This document shows, one piece after another, positions 10,071-21,310 of a stretch of 64,000 bases of DNA (position 1 is its first letter; each line of letters opens with the position of its first letter). The stretch is taken from the NCBI GenBank assembly GCA_033782935.1, contig JAWQEG010002492.1:62001-126000 (forward strand). The letters run 5' to 3'. Origin of the DNA: Petrolisthes cinctipes. Lineage: Eukaryota > Arthropoda > Malacostraca > Decapoda > Porcellanidae. Below the pieces are notes generated by a model. The model was not told the DNA's origin. It saw only the letters and a list, made by a program, of their open reading frames with translations, and did no database searches. The translations under genes were made by a program, and so were the position numbers.

Positions 10071-10798
10071 CAAGGTGCATGGGACCACATCCCTTCAAAT
10101 CTTGCAACGTCAAGTTACAGCTCTGCAGAAGATGCCGTAAAGGAATTCATCATACCACATTATGCAAAACTTTTGACAAGCCAGGTAAAAATACAAATCA
10201 ATCTACCACTACAGCCGTTGCTGAAGAAAACTCTCAAACAGGCAATAATAATCAACCCAGCTCAGGTGTTGGACATGTTAATGTTAACGCTAGCACGACT
10301 ACTACGAGATCCTCCGGAGTTGCTTTAGCTACGGCATTGGCCCAACTAGAGAAAAGGGGAGAAGCAAGGGATGTCCAGCTTTTTTTTGACACAGGTTCAC
10401 AGAAGACCTTCATTACAAGAAAACTGGTAGAAGAAATTCGTTTACCCATAAAGGAAACAGTCAGAATGACTATAACTGGGTTCATGGGTCAGCCAAAGAG
10501 TGAAGACTTTCATATAGTTAAGCCCATGATTAAAATGGGGAGACGAAGGAAAAGAGTTACAGCAGTGGTTGTGGAGGAGTTACCCCACGTCATTGTGGTA
10601 CCTGGGCTGTCAGAGGTATTGAGGGACTTATCCAGCAAGGGGTTTCAAATAGCAAAGTCTAAGGTAGAAAATGATAGAGTCGGAAACATAGATCTCCTTA
10701 TTGGATGTGATTACTATTATGACTTTATATCAAACCATACAGTTTCTCATGAAGGTATATATCTACTGAAATCTCCAGCTGGCTATATAATTACATGA
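10071..10798 (+). pseudogene. BEL Gag zinc knuckles and protease
   Basis: Continues the Gag frame interrupted by the transposon. It starts with two more zinc-knuckle motifs (CMGPHPFKSC and CRRCRKGIHHTTLC), then a linker rich in Thr, Asn and Gln, then the DUF1758-type aspartic protease with FFDTGSQKTFI near 10384-10416. A TGA at 10796-10798 ends the frame; the same frame then continues into RT, so the TGA looks like a point mutation (probably from a glycine codon). The protease would process the polyprotein. Confidence 0.85.
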
Positions 10799-12035
10799 AA
10801 ACTTCCCGACTGCTATCTTTCACTTACTAATGTTAACCAGGAATCCCTAAACATTACTCCCGAGTCCGTACTTGTAATGAAAATCACGGACCATATTGAA
10901 CAGTTGCAGGGATTAGACCCTCATCTGGAAGATGAATCCGAACTTCACAAATTATGGGACTTGGATAGCATTGGCATTGATGCCACAATACCAATACCTG
11001 ATGATAGTGTTTCCTACCAAGCATATCTTGATACAGTAAAGTACGAAGATGGACAGTATTGGATAAAGTTACCATGGCGAATGAATAAAGCTGATTTACC
11101 AAACAATTACTACAAAGCACTTGGACAAATGTATTCTCTTATCAAGGAACAAAAAAGGAAAGGGCAAATTGAAGCATACCAGAAGGTTTTTGATGAACAT
11201 GCACGATTGGGTTTTATCGAAGAAGTACCGATGACGAATCCTACTGATCAGTGTCATTATTTACCACACCATGGAGTTCTCAAGGATTCGGAAACCACAC
11301 CACTACGAATTGTTTTTAATAGTAGCTCAAAGTCAAGTTCCCATGCTCCCTCTTTGAACGATTGTTTAATGACTGGTCCTACAATGACAAAGAAATTATA
11401 TGATGTGCTGCTGAAATTTAGAATAAATAAGTATGCATACACTGCCGACATATCTAAAGCATTCCTAAGAGTTGGTCTCCAAGAGGAGGATAGAGATTAT
11501 ACAAGATTTGTATGGTTATCTGACCCTAATGATGAAACCAGTCCAATTAAAACCTACAGGTTCAAATCTGTTCTATTTGGTGCAACCAGTTCACCATTCC
11601 TACTCCAAGCAACAATTGATTACCACTTGAAAACATCTGATAGTCCTCTTAAAGAAGTACTGGCCTCCAACTTTTATGTTGATAATTTTCAAGGAACAAC
11701 AAGTGAAGAGTGGGAGCTAATCAACATTTATAAGGAGGCCAACAAACAACTTAAGGTAGCCAACATGCCTCTTAGACAATGGACTACAAATAACCCAAAT
11801 CTTCAGTGCTTAATTAAAGAAGATTTTCAAGACTACATACCGCCCAAGAAGACATCGGTCCTAGGGTTACACTGGAATACTGAGACTGACACACTGTCAT
11901 TAAAACCCACAAGATTCAACTATCAAACAAATATAACTAAAAGACGGTTGTTAGCTGAGGTTAGTAAAGTTTTTGACCCCTTAGGATTATGTTCCCCTGT
12001 GACTATACGAGGGAAACTACTTCTACAAGAAGCCT
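10799..12035 (+). pseudogene. BEL reverse transcriptase
   Basis: In the Gag/protease frame directly after the TGA. It contains RIVFNSSSK, the catalytic ADISKAFL segment, FGATSSPF, and the active-site YVDN (11680-11691), a BEL-type variant of YVDD. After a VFDPLGLCSPVTIRGK segment the frame is lost near 12030-12045, where the correct reading moves to the next frame, so a small indel lies there. It would copy element RNA from the tRNA-Tyr-type primer. Confidence 0.9.
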
Positions 12036-12039
12036 GGAG

Positions 12040-13790
12040 CAGAAGATTGATTGGGATGAGCCTTTGCCAGAACACTATCAGGACGAGTGGAAAATTCTAC
12101 AGACTGAATTTGAGAAATTATCTAGACTCAACATTGCTAGACTTGCAGGCATGGATGATAAACCTTGTTCCCTACATGTGTTTTGTGATGCATCAGCAAA
12201 AGCTTATGGAGCAGTTGCATATTTAGTGGCTGAAACTAAGTCATGTTTATTAACCAGTAAGGCTAGAGTAACACCAGTGAAGACTAGGTCCATACCACAA
12301 TTAGAGTTGACAGCCTTATTAATAGGGACAAGACTAGCTTCACACTTACAGAATACCTTGAGTAATTTACAGATTAAAGATACACACATGTGGTCAGACA
12401 GTGAAGCTGCTCTTCAATGGGTCAGAAATGACCAGTCAAAGCTACCTTACGTAAAAAATAGAGTAGCGGAGATCCGAGAAATACAAAAAGATTACATCTT
12501 TAGTTATACCAACACAAATTCTAATCCAGCTGACCTTCTTAGCAGAGGGGTTTTGGTAAACCAGTTACTACAAAATACAATTTGGTTCCAAGGTCCTGAA
12601 TGGTTACCAGAGAAAGACCAATGGCCACAACAAAAGCCGTGTGTTGTATCAAATATTAGTGTTCCCGAAGATGCAACTCCCAAAGACAATTTAGAGAGTT
12701 TTATTGATATGACAAAATTTTCATCTCTAGGGAAGCTCGTTAGAGTGACCACGAAGGTGTTTACTTTCATCAAAAACTTGTACAAGAAACGGGGATGGAA
12801 TAGAGAAATGTACGCTAGAAGCCCATCTATAATTTTGATTAGAGAAGTACAGAACCAAGCTTATGCTGAAGAACTTAAAATTCTCCATTCATGGTCAAGA
12901 TGTAGCCCTAATGATCAATCACCTGAGTCATCTACAAAGATACTTAGATCAACCACTAGAAATGTTTGTGAGCTGTCTAAAAAGACCCTCACAAAGTATA
13001 ATCACTATGAGCCATCTAAGAAGATCCTCAAAGTAAACAAAATAATTATTGACTTGGGGTTATATCTTGATGATGACGGAATCATAAGATGTGGCGGTAG
13101 AATTCATAATTCCTCTCTGACATATGGAGCTAAAAACCCGATATTGATACCAAAAGATCATTGGTTTGCCAAATTGGTAATAAGAGATGCACATGTTGCT
13201 ACCTTGCATGGTGGAGTTGCGGATACTCTGACATATATTAGAAGGACATACTGGGTAACTAAGGCAAGACAAAGCATAAAAACATTACTACGTCAGTGTA
13301 TAAAATGTCGTAGATATGACGCCAGAACTATAAGGTACCCTGGGCCACCACCACTTCCAGAGGAGCGAGTGCAGGACAGCAAACCATTTCAAGTTGTGGG
13401 CGTAGACTACTCTGGAGCAATTCAGTTACAAAACTACAACGAGGAGAATACAGGGGAACCCAAGAAAGTTTACATATGCCTCTTTACATGTGCCACCACA
13501 AGAGCAGTCCACTTGGAACTGGTGACTGATATGTCGGCCAGTACATTTCTCAGAGCCTTCAGACGGTTTGCTAGCCGGCAATCTTGCCCAAAAGTTATTA
13601 TCTCTGACAACGGAAGTAACTTTAGAGCATCAGAACCTTTCTTCAAGGAGTTGTTCAAATTGTCAGAAGTTCAACAATTTTTTGAGAGTCGCCATTGTAC
13701 ATGGAAATTTATTGCTCCCAAATCCCCATGGCAGGGAGGATTTTATGAAAGAATGGTAGGAGTGGTAAAGAGGTGCTTACGTAAGTTTTA
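12040..13790 (+). pseudogene. BEL RNase H and integrase core
   Basis: Second pol segment, shifted one frame from RT. RNase H shows VFCDASAKAYGA, an LELTALLIG segment, MWSDSEAALQW and NPADLLSRG. The integrase then has an HHCC zinc-binding region (DAHVATLHGG...CIKC, about 13188-13310) and the DDE triad in VGVDYSG (13396-13416), ISDNGSNF (13600-13623) and WQGGFYERM (13729-13755). The frame ends prematurely at 13821 after another small indel near 13780-13799. The integrase would insert element DNA, producing the 5-bp duplication seen at the ends. Confidence 0.9.
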
Positions 13791-13799
13791 CATAATAAA

Positions 13800-14435
13800 C
13801 GTGTTGGCCCAGATGAATTAAGGACAGTTTTGGGGGAAATAGAGGCAAGAATTAACAACAGACCCATTACGTATGTCCAAGAAGATTTGAATGAACCAGA
13901 AGCTTTAACGCCTAACCATCTCTTGCATGGATCTATCATAGAACCGGTCCCATCAGTTATTAACAAAGAACATCTAACTGACCCTGATTATTTGTCTAAA
14001 TTTGGAAAGCCTACAGCCGAGAAGATCAGAGCTAATTTTAACCACATTAGCAAAATGATCAAGCAATGGGAAAGAATCTGGGGTAATGATTATCTAACGT
14101 CTTTGAGAGAACATCAATTTGGAAACAAACCCTCGAGTACAACATGCCAGTTGAAGGAGGGGGATATAGTATTAATCGACTGTGACACCCCTAGAGCAAC
14201 CTGGCCTATTGGTAAAGTCGTATCGTTATTACCAGACCACTATGGGACACTAAGGGTAGTTAAAGTTTTATCTAAGGGTAATATCTCATTGAGGACGGTA
14301 GATAAATTAATTCCTTTAGAAATATCCAGTGCAAATCAGGGGGAAGATTCAATAGACGGTTCACAGGAAAGGAAAAGACCTAAGAGACAGGCAGCGAGTA
14401 AAGCTAGATTACAAATAATAAAGCATTTAAAATAG
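13800..14435 (+). pseudogene. BEL integrase C-terminal (DUF5641-like) domain
   Basis: Third pol segment after the second indel. It contains GEIEARINNRPIT, the LTPNHLLHG motif, the WERIWGNDYLTSLREH helix and a GDIVLI...WPIGKV chromodomain-like stretch, ending in a basic tail with stop TAG at 14433-14435. This domain closes BEL/Pao polyproteins. Confidence 0.9.
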
Positions 14436-14545
14436 ATAAAACAATACGTTCTGTTATTAAGTTAGTGGAGGATTAGGTTGTATATAGGTAAATGCTACCA
14501 CTTTAAAAACAGACATAGACTGGGTTACTTTCTGGGCCCCGCGGA
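14436..14545 (+). other. BEL 3' untranslated segment
   Basis: 110 bp between the pol stop and the 3' LTR. A clear polypurine tract was not seen next to the LTR; the adjoining sequence is GGGCCCCGCGGA. Confidence 0.5.
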
Positions 14546-15250
14546 TGTGGAAAATATTCCCACAGAGGAGATTTATTTAAGAAACTGTATATAGTGCATA
14601 GTAGAATTGTATATAATATTGGTAATGGGTAGTTTAAATCAGTTTATATTCACTCGGGTTTCAGATACAATACTCTGTTTCGAACTTGGAGATTACAATT
14701 ATCTCGAGAACTAGTGAAAACGAAAAGAGGGTAGAATATGAAGGTGAGGGTCAGTGACCGGCAGTCGAGAATATACTCTCAGACGAACAACAACAATTAT
14801 AGTGCTCCAGATAAACCGACAAACTTTATACCTAACAAGGAGTGGACGGTTGGTCATCTTATTGACATAGCCTATGCTGTCTCTCTACGGTCCACCATCC
14901 AGGTTAAGTATTATCTTTTACTAGTGGCCATTAGTGGGGAAATACGGAAGGATAGGCGTTACGAGGCATGACAAACAAAATACACCCCGTAAGTTATCTT
15001 GTCATTTGTATAAATTCGTATATTGCATCACCATAATTGTAAACTGGATAAACTTACAACCGGAGTTACATGACGATAGTGTATTAGTGGTACGTGTTAC
15101 TTTTATTCCAGGTGGGTGTTTAGCCGGACAGTGATCCTAGGTCTCGGCAAGTTTGTGAGTATAAGTTTTAGCCCATTATTTAGCAGATGTTTTTTATATC
15201 TAGCCAAACGAAGGACGGTGAGGGCTACCGTGGCGAAGATATAATTTACA
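14546..15250 (+). repeat. BEL 3' LTR
   Basis: 705 bp, near-identical to 3826-4530, followed by the AGCGT target duplication at 15251-15255. Confidence 0.95.
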
Positions 15251-15390
15251 AGCGTGGCGAGGTAGTGTGTGATCGAGAGCACCCTATTTTGGCCAATCAG
15301 GAAGCGGCAAGCCGTGGCGCGATAGGTCTCTTGATTCTGTAGCGTGGCGAGGTAGTGCGTGATCGAGAGCATCCTATTTTGGCCAATCAG
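15251..15390. repeat. 90-bp tandem repeat flanking the BEL insertion
   Basis: The motif GATCGAGAGCA[C/T]CCTATTTTGG recurs at 15271 and 15361 (period 90) and in diverged form at 3751. The BEL element therefore landed inside a tandem array. Confidence 0.8.
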
Positions 15391-15744
15391 CAATGAGGGC
15401 TGATGTTTGTGGTGGATACGTAATTGTAGCTGTCACAGTACAAAAGAGTTGTTTCATTACCCATTACACTTGTATATAAAATATTAAGGCAAATTTTTAC
15501 AAGTTGCCACAACAGGATTTCATAGGAAAAATATATAATTCTTAGAAGGTTTTAGTGTGATTTGAGTGATGTTGACCTTCGTTTCTTTAGGAAATGCTTC
15601 GTTTTGGAGATAGCCCCCCTCCCCCCCATCCAACAATCTTGGGGGAGAGCCTGGGAAATCGGGGGTTTTTGGGTGGGGGGAAAACTCTTAATATAGTATA
15701 TTTGCCTTTCTAGATTGCACTCATGACATGCCATAAATGTCAAA

Positions 15745-16005
15745 AAGTGGAAAACCCGAGCCAAGTTTCGGCAAAAGTTGGCTCGGGTTTTCCAATTTTC
15801 AACAAGCATAAATCTGGAAAATTGGAAATCCCGAGCCAAGTTTTGGCAAAAGTTGGCTCGGGTTTTCCAATTTTCAACAAGCATAAATCTGGAAAACTGG
15901 AAAACCCGAGCCAAGTTTTGCCAAACTTGGCTCGGGTTTTCCAGTTTTCAACGAGCATAAATATTGAAAAATTAAAAACCCGAGCCAACTTTTTTCTGAC
16001 CCAAC
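15745..16005. repeat. 75-bp tandem array of hairpins
   Basis: CCCGAGCCAA starts at 15755, 15830, 15905 and 15979 (period 74-75). Each unit holds CCCGAGCCAA and its complement TTGGCTCGGG, so each can fold as a hairpin. The ORFs here are repeat artefacts. Confidence 0.9.
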
Positions 16006-16097
16006 CTGGATCGGGCATCCTTCGGTCTTAACCATATCATCGAGATATTACAGAATTAAAAAGACCTTACCTGACCTGACCTAACCTAACCTAGAAG

Positions 16098-16310
16098 GGG
16101 GCATCCTTCGGAACCTAACCCTGTCATCCTTCGGAACCTAACCATGGCATACTTCGGAACCTAACCATGGCATACTTCGGGACCTAACCTTGGTATCCTT
16201 CGGGACCTAACCTTGGCATTCTTCGAGACCAAATCATGGCATCCTTCGAGACCAAATCATGGCATCCTTCGGGACCTAACCTTGGCATCCTTCGGTCTTA
16301 ACCAGAACAT
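16098..16310. repeat. 23-bp minisatellite
   Basis: About nine copies of a unit like GGCATCCTTCGGGACCTAACC with period 23 (starts near 16102, 16125, 16148, 16171), with substitutions. Confidence 0.9.
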
Positions 16311-16927
16311 CAATTTGTTATAGAATTAGGAAGACCAAATCAGACCCCTTGTTTCATACACCAATTTACCTTAATTGGAAGCAAATTATGTGGAAGGTAC
16401 TGGTTCTTGTGGAGTTGAAGAGTAGGTGGTAGTGTTGTATTCTGGCAAGTTGTATTGGTGGCAGGTGGACTGGATGACCTTATATTCAAAGCACTTTAAA
16501 CCAGTTATTATAACTGATCATGGACTAATTTATTTTTCAATAAGAGGCACAAGTGTTTTTTTGTATAATTTCTGTGTTTCTCCAGTAAATTTTCGTAAAA
16601 CCAAGCAGCCAGGTGAGTTAACCAGGTGAGCCAAGGATATACCTCCTCCACAGACAGACAGTAATGTTATACTGGCAAGATAAATGGAGAGACTGAAGTT
16701 TCAGTGACGTAGTCACGTGTTGTAGGTCTATGATTGGTCAATAAGGAGATGATAGAATTGTGTGAAAAACTGATTGGTTAGATTTGGCTTGAAGTTAAAA
16801 TATGTGCCACCAGGTCGCACTGTGGGGCTCATAGATCAGCTGACCTAAGTTTTGAATTCAATGCCCAATGGCAGCCATATTTGTTTTCACTTGCAAACAC
16901 ATTGCTTAGAAATCGTGAGAGTGGCCT

Positions 16928-17295
16928 TATAACGCATTTATAACGGAAATGCTACTAAGAAATATTGTAGTACAAGATGAAATAGAGCTTATTGTAATAA
17001 GAAATGTGTGAAAAAGCCAATGTTACGAAATTTTTGGACTCTGAAAAATACGACACGATTTTACGAAATTTTTGGACTCTGAAAAATACGACACTCAATA
17101 CACTTATAAGAGATAATTAGTGTTATAACGCATTTATGACGGAAATGTTACTAAGAAATATTGCATTACAAGATGAAATAAAGCATATTGTAATAAGAAA
17201 AGCGTGAAATGAGGGATGTAACGAAATTTTTGGACTCTGAAAAATACGACACTCACTACACTTATAAGAGGTAATTAGTGTTATAACGCATTTGC
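16928..17295. repeat. Tandem duplication of ~150-200 bp
   Basis: The block containing TTATAACGCATTTATAACGG and ACGAAATTTTTGGACTC recurs (starts near 16929, 17123 and 17280), with an extra copy of the ACGAAATTTTTGG part at 17062. Confidence 0.8.
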
Positions 17296-17660
17296 TAAGC
17301 AAATGGTATATAGAAAAGTTGTTTGTAATACTGAAATATAAACACTGGTAATAGTAAAAAATTTAAAATCGCGTTGTGGCAACTTGTAAAAATATTCCAA
17401 TAATAATGATGATGATGATATAGGTAAAAGTAGGGAAACTAGCTGAGATCCTCGTATTATATTTTTAGTGTGGATGGTCGTAGAAATCAGTGAATATGGA
17501 TGTGTCCCAGAATACAATAATAATACATGTTGCCAATGACGAGGCCTGGGCACCTCTTGTAGATTGTTGTTAGAATTCCATACAAAATATTTCTCTTAAT
17601 CTTGCTAACAAAGAACTAGACAAACGTAAACCTAATGAAAAGAAAAATCTTCCTAGTAGG

Positions 17661-17870
17661 GTAAAAAGGCGTCATTCATAAAAACCGAGTGTAAAAAGAC
17701 GTCATTCATAAAAACCGAGTGTAAAAAGACGTCATTCATTATAACCGAGTGTAAAAAGACGTCATTCATAAAAACCGAGTGTAAAAAGACGTCATTCATA
17801 AAAACCGAGTGTAAAAAGACGTCATTCATAAAAAACGAGTGTAAAAAGACGTCATTCATACAAACCGAGT
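17661..17870. repeat. 30-bp minisatellite, copy A
   Basis: Seven contiguous 30-bp units of the form GTAAAAAGACGTCATTCATA plus ten bases. It begins about 20 bp beyond the donor of gene Z exon 2, inside intron 2. Each unit carries GACGTCAT (complement ATGACGTC), close to a CRE/ATF site. No spacers, so not CRISPR. Confidence 0.95.
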
Positions 17871-17890
17871 GTATAAAGAAATGTACAAAC

Positions 17891-18555
17891 CTTCAACCGA
17901 GGCGAAGATGCAGGCTCCGTCGTTATCACATACAGCATTACAGATGAACATTGGATTGTGGACATTGACTGGACCAAGAGGATATAACTTGGAGGGACAC
18001 GATGCGAAGACTGGGTTTGATGTGTCCACTGTTATCTGGTGTAAGAATTAGTGATGTCTTAATTAAAAGTTACAGGTAGGCTATGATGAAGCAGACAGAC
18101 CCTTGTTATGTTTCGATCAATATTATGTATGTATTCATCACTTTATTCAATTAACCACTGTACCCAAATCTGAAAACTACAAATATTTTCCAAGCCCCAT
18201 TTCTCACCTTTTACCACAGAAACTAAAATAATTATCTACGTACTAAGCCTGTGTTGAATGATACCATTATTATATCCAAGGTGTTTCTGTATATATTATC
18301 TATCATAAAAGGATTCAAAACACTTTATTGTATGACTATGTGACACCTTTGAATTATTAGGCTACTAGTAATGACATATTAGAAATAATGCATATTTAAT
18401 ATTTCTAATTAATAAAAAAAACTCACCCTCTGGTATATGTTAGTTACAGTAGATGAAACAGAAAAGTGGAGACAATTGAGAAGGAACAGGAACACCAGGG
18501 TAGTAGATCCTCGCTGCTGTCTCTTTACCCACAAGATTTGTTTTCGCCTCCCCAT
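17891..18555 (-). CDS. Gene Z, exons 1-2: secreted PAN-like protein, partial
   Basis: Minus strand, exons 18427-18555 and 17891-18035. Exon 1 (129 bp) starts at ATG 18555 and encodes a basic start followed by a hydrophobic core TTLVFLFLLNCLHFSVSS, a signal peptide, with donor GTGAGT. Exon 2 (145 bp) is a PAN/Apple-like cysteine module with the same cysteine spacing as genes X and Y (C-x18-C-x3-C-x5-C), with donor GTTTGT. Both exons are intact and nearly identical to gene Y. Exons 3-6 are not found; to the left lie only transposons, so the gene either continues past the window or was truncated by the duplication. It may be a dead 5' fragment. Confidence 0.7.
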
Positions 18556-19006
18556 CTTCGTCTGCTTTCAATCTCTGTCCCCGGAATACAACGTCTCTCC
18601 ACTCCTGTGTCAGTCAATCTACGCACGTCGAGGTGGGGAAAAATGGACAAGTTATCAATCGTATAAAATCACTCAGCCATGACAGAGAGAATAATATGAA
18701 GGTTAATCCATAATAATATATTCGACAGTGATAACAAACTCTTCTGTGCAGTAACCATTAGCACTATCTAGATATTTTTTAACATACCTTTGTCTTGCAC
18801 GTGTTAGTCTCGTGAAAGCTGGAAAAAGAATGAGGACAGTTTGTACCCTCACGTTTTATCGGGTTGTGCGTGTCAGGATGTGTGTGTGTGCCATGTAGTA
18901 CTCTCCCTTGGAATATATTTATTATGGTGGAATCCTGTCAGAACAATAAAGAGAAGTGGAAAGAAGAACGTGATAACAATAACTGAACATGCTTAGGTGT
19001 ATTTAT
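18556..19006. other. Upstream flank of gene Z
   Basis: Intergenic sequence shared with copy B (37858-38150 and 39379-39540). It should hold the promoter of gene Z; no confident TATA or initiator was assigned. Copy B has a hAT-like insertion within this flank. Confidence 0.5.
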
Positions 19007-20885
19007 TGTAACACCCCTATTTTATATGTATTGTTATTTAGGATATTTACGGGTATTATATATTTATATGTATTAGAATAGGTTTTTAGTGTAAGATTGT
19101 AGGGAGTAGCCAGGCTGAGATTATCACTGACGAATAATCTCGGTGGTGGGCTTCTTCAACACAAAATGTTAATATGAGGAAAGTACAAATAATGTTTATA
19201 GTTAGAGGTTATAGATGAATAATAGAAATAATGACTATAGTTAGGTAAATAGGTTAAAGAGAGGAATAATTGAAACTTAGGTAGATTGATAGGGATAGAG
19301 AAATACGTGGTGATTTAAGAGGTGAATGTAAAATAATTTATTGGAGACAGGGAATAACCTGCATTTGTAATTATAATGTATAATTACGATGCTAACATTC
19401 CTATACTGTTACCTGCAATTTAATAGTAACTTACTTAGAAAATTAATTAGATTAGTTAGGAACTAAAGTCGGGACAGTACATTTTCTTGTTGGCGGAACA
19501 ATACATGCCTTGAATATGAAAATTACAGTAATATAAAACTTTAAACAAGGGAGAAAGCAATGTATTTGAGCTCACTAATATGTTTAAATCATGTTATGTA
19601 ATTATATACACTAGTAAGGGTAGAACTGATGGATTTGCCAGAAATTGAGATGAGTTGGTCACTACTTTGCTTAAGGGAGAAGTGAGGAGGGAGTAGCCTT
19701 CAGTATTTCTTCCTCATTCTGATCTCGTCTACTGGGTGACAGGTAGGGCTCAACTCGCTCTCATCATATATAGTGTATTGTGAATATAGTGTGGTGAATC
19801 TATCAGTCCCGTGATGGGATATAACTAACTAAAGGATATTGTGTGTTCACATTCAGGCATAGTAAGTAATGTATGTTTTTTTTTTCTCAAGCTCATTCTG
19901 ATCTCGTCTACTGGGTGACAGCCATTATAGCATTCTCCCTTGGTGTTTAGTGAACCACGTGGTACCCCAGAAAATTCAGAACATTTGCTGGCAATTTTAT
20001 ATTATTTCATTATTATAGTATTGAGATTAGGATGTGATTTTTTTTTTATTGTATTAACTATATTTCGGCCTTGTTGTGAAAAATTTATTATTGGGAATTA
20101 TTTGGGATATTGTGGGAGGGGGGACACTTCATGTAATATTTTTTTTTATATGTACTTAGCTCTGTCAACTGGCGAGACGAGGAATGGTTCCGGTCCTAGT
20201 TGACAGAAAAGGGAGTAGGAACTGTATTAAGGGAGGGGATATTTAATAGTAATAATTGTTTATTTTTGGATTTATGCGGGTTAGCTCTGTCAACTGGCGA
20301 GACCAGGAATGGTTCCGGTCCTAGTTGACAGAACGGGGAGTAGGAAATATTAGCAAGGGAGGGGGGAACAGAGATTATTATTATTGTGATTATTTTGTAC
20401 TCGTACCAAATAAATTGATAAAATAAACGGGTTTATAATTGTCTGAGTATTTTCGTCACCGATGTAACAAATAGACTGTGTTCCTTTATAGATAGTAGTA
20501 GATTAATAATTCCAATCACTGATCGTACCCCCGTTAGAACTGTAGTCTGGGTTGCTTACTCGCGAGCCTTCTTAAAGTAACGTTACGCTACCCTTCCGGT
20601 GTGTGCTCACTTGGTTCCTCTGATCGACTTTGGTCTGGTGGTGGCAGCGTTTACCCAGTACGGGAGAGGAGCTGGACTTGCCCTTTGTATGATTTATTTT
20701 TGGTATTCGTAAGGCGAGTCCTGTTCCTCATCGGTATCTTGTTTTTTTTTTTCAGACAAAGTTGATACAGCTATAGGATAGAGTTGTAGCATACACTGGT
20801 TGGTTTTTTTTTGTTTTGTTAAAGGCAGTGGGTTTTTGTTTCCATCCAAGAGTAAAGTAAGGGGACAAAAATACCAGCTTTTACA
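19007..20885. mobile_element. LTR-like insertion (probable solo LTR)
   Basis: 1,879 bp beginning TGTAACACCCC and ending TTTTACA, flanked by TTAT at 19003-19006 and 20886-20889. Copy B at about 39540 shows the uninterrupted site with a single TTAT. TG...CA ends with a 4-bp duplication fit a Gypsy-type LTR. Inside are repeated segments (CTGTCAACTGGCGAGAC at about 20163 and 20288, each ending in AGTTGACAG and able to pair). A TGGTGGCAGCG at about 20638 resembles some primer sites, so part of an internal region may remain. No ORF. Confidence 0.75.
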
Positions 20886-21310
20886 TTATTACATTATTAA
20901 AGTACCATCCTTGTATTCTTTTGTATAATTATGCTAAGGGAAAACCAACATTACATCGTTACCTTAAATCAAAGCCCAGTAACGCAATGCAACTTCCTTA
21001 ATTAAGCAATTATCTTTTTCCTGGAAATACAGTATTACCAACTAGCCAATGAGTAAGTATATTATCTACCCTACTCTTTGTGCATTACTTTGCTTTTTAA
21101 AAAATAGCTTTAAAAGTACTTTTACATTTCCGTGTCACTTTACTATATTCATGACTTGGATGGGCTACATGTATACATAGAGAGAGTAAGGGCCACTCAT
21201 GTCGTTTCTACATAAAGCTATTCTTACAACCAACTTATTCATGCACCCTGATTGAACCATTCCAGTCACGTCTCTGAACTACTGTAAAAGCTCTGTACTT
21301 TTTTTATACC
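20886..21310. other. Non-coding duplicated sequence
   Basis: AT-rich sequence shared with copy B (39545-39970). Nothing else recognised. Confidence 0.5.

Larger units (their letters stand above)
3826..15250 (+). mobile_element. BEL/Pao LTR retrotransposon, complete but mutated
   Basis: Two 705-bp direct repeats begin TGTGGAAA and end TTACA. They are flanked by AGCGT at 3821-3825 and 15251-15255, a 5-bp target duplication. Inside, in order, are a tRNA-type primer site, an SGNH hydrolase ORF, Gag (DUF1759-like and zinc knuckles), a DUF1758-type protease, RT, RNase H, integrase and a DUF5641-type C-terminal domain: the BEL/Pao order apart from the SGNH ORF. A Tc1-like transposon (6273-10068) sits inside Gag. 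Without it the element is about 7.6 kb, a normal BEL size. Only four substitutions between LTRs were seen by eye, yet the coding region has several stops and at least two frameshifts. Confidence 0.95.
15488..17398. mobile_element. TIR element carrying satellite arrays
   Basis: About 1.9 kb bounded by inverted repeats (left TTTTTACAAGTTGCCACAAC, right its complement) and absent from the matching place in copy B near 36700. No transposase ORF is visible, so it looks non-autonomous. It contains 75-bp and 23-bp arrays and a longer duplication. Exact target duplication unclear. Confidence 0.75.

Noticed and set aside
9870..10328. 152-codon plus ORF over the Tc1 right repeat and Gag
   Set aside because: Crosses the transposon boundary in the wrong frame; the real Gag frame is the neighbouring one starting at 10071.
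17653..17859. Minus-strand repeat protein (MNDVFLHSVF repeats)
   Set aside because: Direct translation of the 30-bp minisatellite, which lies in an intron; frame preserved only because 30 is divisible by three.
17661..17870. 30-bp repeat array resembling a CRISPR
   Set aside because: Units are contiguous with no unique spacers, no cas genes are present and the setting is a eukaryotic intron.
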